Positions 4,782 to 6,249 of a stretch of 6,249 nucleotides of DNA are shown here, piece after piece. Below the pieces are notes generated by a model that had not been told where the DNA came from, made no database searches, and saw nothing but the letters and a program-made list of their open reading frames with translations. The DNA is from Clostridiales bacterium (GTDB lineage Bacteria > Bacillota > Clostridia > Christensenellales > Aristaeellaceae): contig JAAZAQ010000212.1 in the NCBI GenBank assembly GCA_012514225.1, positions 1-6,249 on the forward strand, written 5' to 3'. How positions within the stretch are numbered: the stretch's first letter is position 1; each line of letters begins with the position of its first letter. The position numbers and the translations under genes are program-made.

Positions 4782-5966
4782 TCAGGCGGTCCCGCCGATG
4801 GCGAGCTCCTTGTTGAGGCTGGAGAAGGCCCTGGTGTCCCCCAGCAGGATGAAACCGGCCAGGTGCTCGTTGAGGTAGAGCTTCTTGGCGTACTGGAACA
4901 TTTCGCTGTTCTCCATGACGTCCGCGTATGCGCGTGCGATTTCGTCGGAGGTCATCCCCTCCTGCTGGGTCAGCCCGGCGGAGGCGATGTGGGTGCCCAT
5001 GGTGTTGACCATATAGGGGGGCGTCTTCGCCGCGTACGCCCTTTGCCCGCCCGCGGCGTTGTGGCCGGCTGCCTCGCCCTGGCCCCGGGCCACCATCCAC
5101 AGCCCGTACCACCGGCCGTCCAGGGAGGCGCAGTCCCCGGCCGCGTAGACGTCCGGGACGTTGGTGCGCATCCTTTGGTCCACCTGGATGAACCGGTCGA
5201 AGGCGACGCCGCTGCCCGACAGGATTTCCGTGCGCGCGCGGACCCCGGCGGAGATGAGCACCAGGTCGGCGGGGTGCTGGCTGCCGTCCGCCAGCCGGAC
5301 GCCGGCGGCGCGCCCGGCGCGGTCCGCGTAGATTTCCGCGACGGAAGCGCCGGTGGTCACCTCGGAGCCCTCCTTTTCCACCTGCCGGGTGAACAGCTCG
5401 GCCGCGCGCTCGTCCAGCTGCCGCATCATCAGCCTGGGCAGCCGCTCCAGAATCGCGTTGTCGATTCCCCGCTTGTGGAAGGCGTAGGCGGCTTCCAGCC
5501 CCAGCAGGCCGCCGCCGATGACGATGGCGCGCCGGGCGTCCTTCAGCCGGCTTTCGATGCGCAGCGCGTCCTCCATTGTCCACAGGGTCTCCACCCCGGG
5601 CAGGTCCGCGCCCTGGATGGGCGGGACGACGGAGGCGCTGCCCGTCGCCAGCACAAGCCGGTCATAGGGCAGGCGGCTGCCGTCTTTGAGGGCGACTGCA
5701 CGCTCCTGCGTGTCGATGCCTGTAACGGCCTGCCCCAGCCGCAGGCTGATGCCCCGTATGGTGTACCACTCCTTCGGGTGGATAACCAGTTTCTGCGCCG
5801 CCGCGCGGTCTTCCAGCACCTCGCACTGCCGCTGGCGGTAATAGGGGAGGTGCGGGTCCTCCGTCAGCAGGGTAATCGCGCATCCGGGGTCCTGCGCACG
5901 CGCGGCCTCGGCGGCGGACAGCCCCGCGATGGAGCCGCCGATGATGACAATCCGGGTTTCAGCCAA
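4782..5966 (-). CDS. FAD-dependent NAD(P)H oxidoreductase, NADH:rubredoxin reductase-like
   Basis: This 394-residue flavoprotein belongs to the pyridine nucleotide-disulfide oxidoreductase superfamily (two dinucleotide-binding domains). The FAD site is at the N-terminus: TRIVIIGGSIAGLSAAEAA (4-22), with Ser replacing the second Gly of GxGxxG. HLPYYRQRQCEVL (39-51) and WY (67-68) resemble clostridial NADH:rubredoxin oxidoreductase. An ATGS motif follows (107-110). The NAD(P)H site is AIVIGGGLLGLEAAYA (147-162), and the second FAD contact is VYAAGDCA (273-280). The redox CxxC pair of thioredoxin reductases is not evident. A likely role is passing electrons from NAD(P)H to rubredoxin or a similar acceptor for oxygen or peroxide detoxification, but the acceptor is inferred. 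The start is taken as TTG at 5966: AGGAGG lies 8 bases before it and the family begins here, whereas the in-frame ATG at 6059 would lie upstream of the promoter. Confidence 0.85.
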   Translation of the reverse strand: MAETRIVIIGGSIAGLSAAEAARAQDPGCAITLLTEDPHLPYYRQRQCEVLEDRAAAQKLVIHPKEWYTIRGISLRLGQAVTGIDTQERAVALKDGSRLPYDRLVLATGSASVVPPIQGADLPGVETLWTMEDALRIESRLKDARRAIVIGGGLLGLEAAYAFHKRGIDNAILERLPRLMMRQLDERAAELFTRQVEKEGSEVTTGASVAEIYADRAGRAAGVRLADGSQHPADLVLISAGVRARTEILSGSGVAFDRFIQVDQRMRTNVPDVYAAGDCASLDGRWYGLWMVARGQGEAAGHNAAGGQRAYAAKTPPYMVNTMGTHIASAGLTQQEGMTSDEIARAYADVMENSEMFQYAKKLYLNEHLAGFILLGDTRAFSSLNKELAIGGTA

Positions 5967-5974
5967 AGAAAACG

Positions 5975-5980
5975 CCTCCT
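5975..5980 (-). promoter_or_regulatory. Shine-Dalgarno AGGAGG that fixes the TTG start of the oxidoreductase
   Basis: A full-consensus AGGAGG on the minus strand lies 8 bases before TTG at 5964-5966. The protein from that TTG begins MAETRIVIIGG, exactly as expected for the first strand of the FAD fold. Immediately upstream is a hairpin-forming GCGCGC-CAT-GCGCGC repeat (5981-5995) that could affect access to this site. Confidence 0.7.
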
Positions 5981-6016
5981 GCGCGCCATGCGCGCGAATT
6001 GTATGGGAACCGCCGG

Positions 6017-6025
6017 AGTATATCA
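6017..6025 (-). promoter_or_regulatory. Extended -10 promoter of the oxidoreductase gene
   Basis: On the minus strand, TGATATACT combines a TGn extension with TATACT (6017-6022), five of six consensus bases. No good -35 lies at 16-18 bases; TTGACC occurs further away at 6054-6059, 31 bases from the hexamer. Transcription would start near 6010, about 45 bases before the TTG codon. Confidence 0.55.
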
Positions 6026-6042
6026 CCGCGCGGGGCGCGCGG
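6026..6042 (-). promoter_or_regulatory. Perfect CG-rich inverted repeat at the oxidoreductase promoter: candidate operator
   Basis: CCGCGCG (6026-6032), GGG and CGCGCGG (6036-6042) form an exact 7-bp inverted repeat one base upstream of the extended -10. It occupies the spacer and -35 position, where a repressor or activator would act. The very high GC content raises the chance of such repeats, so this is a candidate only. Confidence 0.35.
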
Positions 6043-6067
6043 AAAGGGAAAACGGTCAACCCCCGCG

Positions 6068-6091
6068 AAAATGGGGGCTGGCCGCCCCCAT
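6068..6091 (-). terminator. Intrinsic terminator of the gene entering from the right edge
   Basis: Read on the minus strand, ATGGGGGC (6084-6091), a 5-base loop and GCCCCCAT (6071-6078) form a perfect 8-bp stem, followed by a short T run (6068-6071). It begins 23 bases after the TAA of the partial gene and precedes the oxidoreductase promoter, so the two minus-strand genes are probably separate transcription units. Confidence 0.7.
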
Positions 6092-6114
6092 AAAGCGTTC
6101 AGCTCCCCTGCGAA

Positions 6115-6249
6115 TTACTGCGCCCGGTACCCGCTGTCGTAGTCGACCTGGCTGCGGTAAGGCCCCTCCGGCCAGGCGGCCAGGTTGTGGGCTGCGATGG
6201 CCACCGCCTTGTCCAGCGTGGCCGGCAGGTTGTAGTTCCCGGAGATGTG
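6115..6249 (-). CDS. Unidentified gene, C-terminal fragment
   Basis: The last 44 codons of a minus-strand gene enter from the right edge and end at TAA (6115-6117). The visible end contains SGNYNLPATLDKAVAIAAH (from the third residue), then NLAAWPEGPY and a polar tail ending SGYRAQ. The middle looks like one amphipathic helix; there is no membrane segment. Codon use matches the neighbours, and a proper terminator follows the stop, which supports a real gene. I do not recognise the family from this fragment. Confidence 0.6.
   Translation of the reverse strand, partial: HISGNYNLPATLDKAVAIAAHNLAAWPEGPYRSQVDYDSGYRAQ

Noticed and set aside
4609..5583. A 324-codon minus-strand open frame overlapping the oxidoreductase and the end of cysE.
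   Set aside because: It is a different frame of the oxidoreductase strand, Arg/Gly/Ala-rich without motifs. It also crosses the double terminator region.
5967..6059. An N-terminal extension of the oxidoreductase from ATG at 6059.
   Set aside because: It would have to be transcribed from upstream of the extended -10 at 6017-6022. It resembles no known extension or signal peptide, and the TTG at 5966 has a consensus Shine-Dalgarno.

Overview
The window is very GC-rich and densely coded, with strong Shine-Dalgarno sites and several ATGA/GTGA stop-start overlaps. The gene content points to a high-GC Gram-positive anaerobe, most likely a Clostridia-type Firmicute: an MnmM/YtqB-type tRNA methyltransferase, a UPF0145 (YbjQ) protein, a long EpsC-type serine acetyltransferase next to cysK, and an NADH:rubredoxin-reductase-like flavoprotein. 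This assignment is inferred from protein families and codon bias, not from a phylogenetic marker.

Layout. Positions 1-780 (minus strand) hold an ECF-like sigma factor followed by a 55-residue single-span membrane protein and the first 21 codons of a third gene. All three are joined by 4-base stop/start overlaps, so they form a tightly coupled operon read out of the left edge. The 288-base divergent intergenic region (781-1068) carries a candidate promoter and leader hairpin for the sigma operon, a plus-strand terminator-like hairpin with no obvious gene behind it, and the rluB promoter with a palindrome over its -35 region. Positions 1069-2348 (plus) hold an RNA-modification pair: an RsuA/RluB-family pseudouridine synthase overlapping an MnmM-like methyltransferase. 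Positions 2477-2797 hold a stand-alone YbjQ-family gene with its own extended -10 element.

Positions 2841-4778 (plus) form a two-gene cysteine operon. Its cysK-type cysteine synthase and serine O-acetyltransferase together turn serine, acetyl-CoA and sulfide into cysteine. A perfect 8-bp inverted repeat overlaps the cysK -10 region, and two hairpins end the operon. Converging on it from the right is a minus-strand FAD/NAD(P)H oxidoreductase (4782-5966, TTG start). Its promoter region contains a perfect CG-rich inverted repeat. Upstream of that are a good minus-strand terminator and the last 44 codons of an unidentified gene running in from the right edge.

Most of the window is ordinary housekeeping. 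No CRISPR array, transposon, prophage or RNA gene was seen, and no convincing wholly new system. The points most worth a second look are the sigma factor's minimal membrane partner, the operator-like repeats at cysK and at the oxidoreductase, the absence of the usual C-terminal isoleucine in the serine acetyltransferase, and the orphan plus-strand terminator-like hairpin in the divergent intergenic region.
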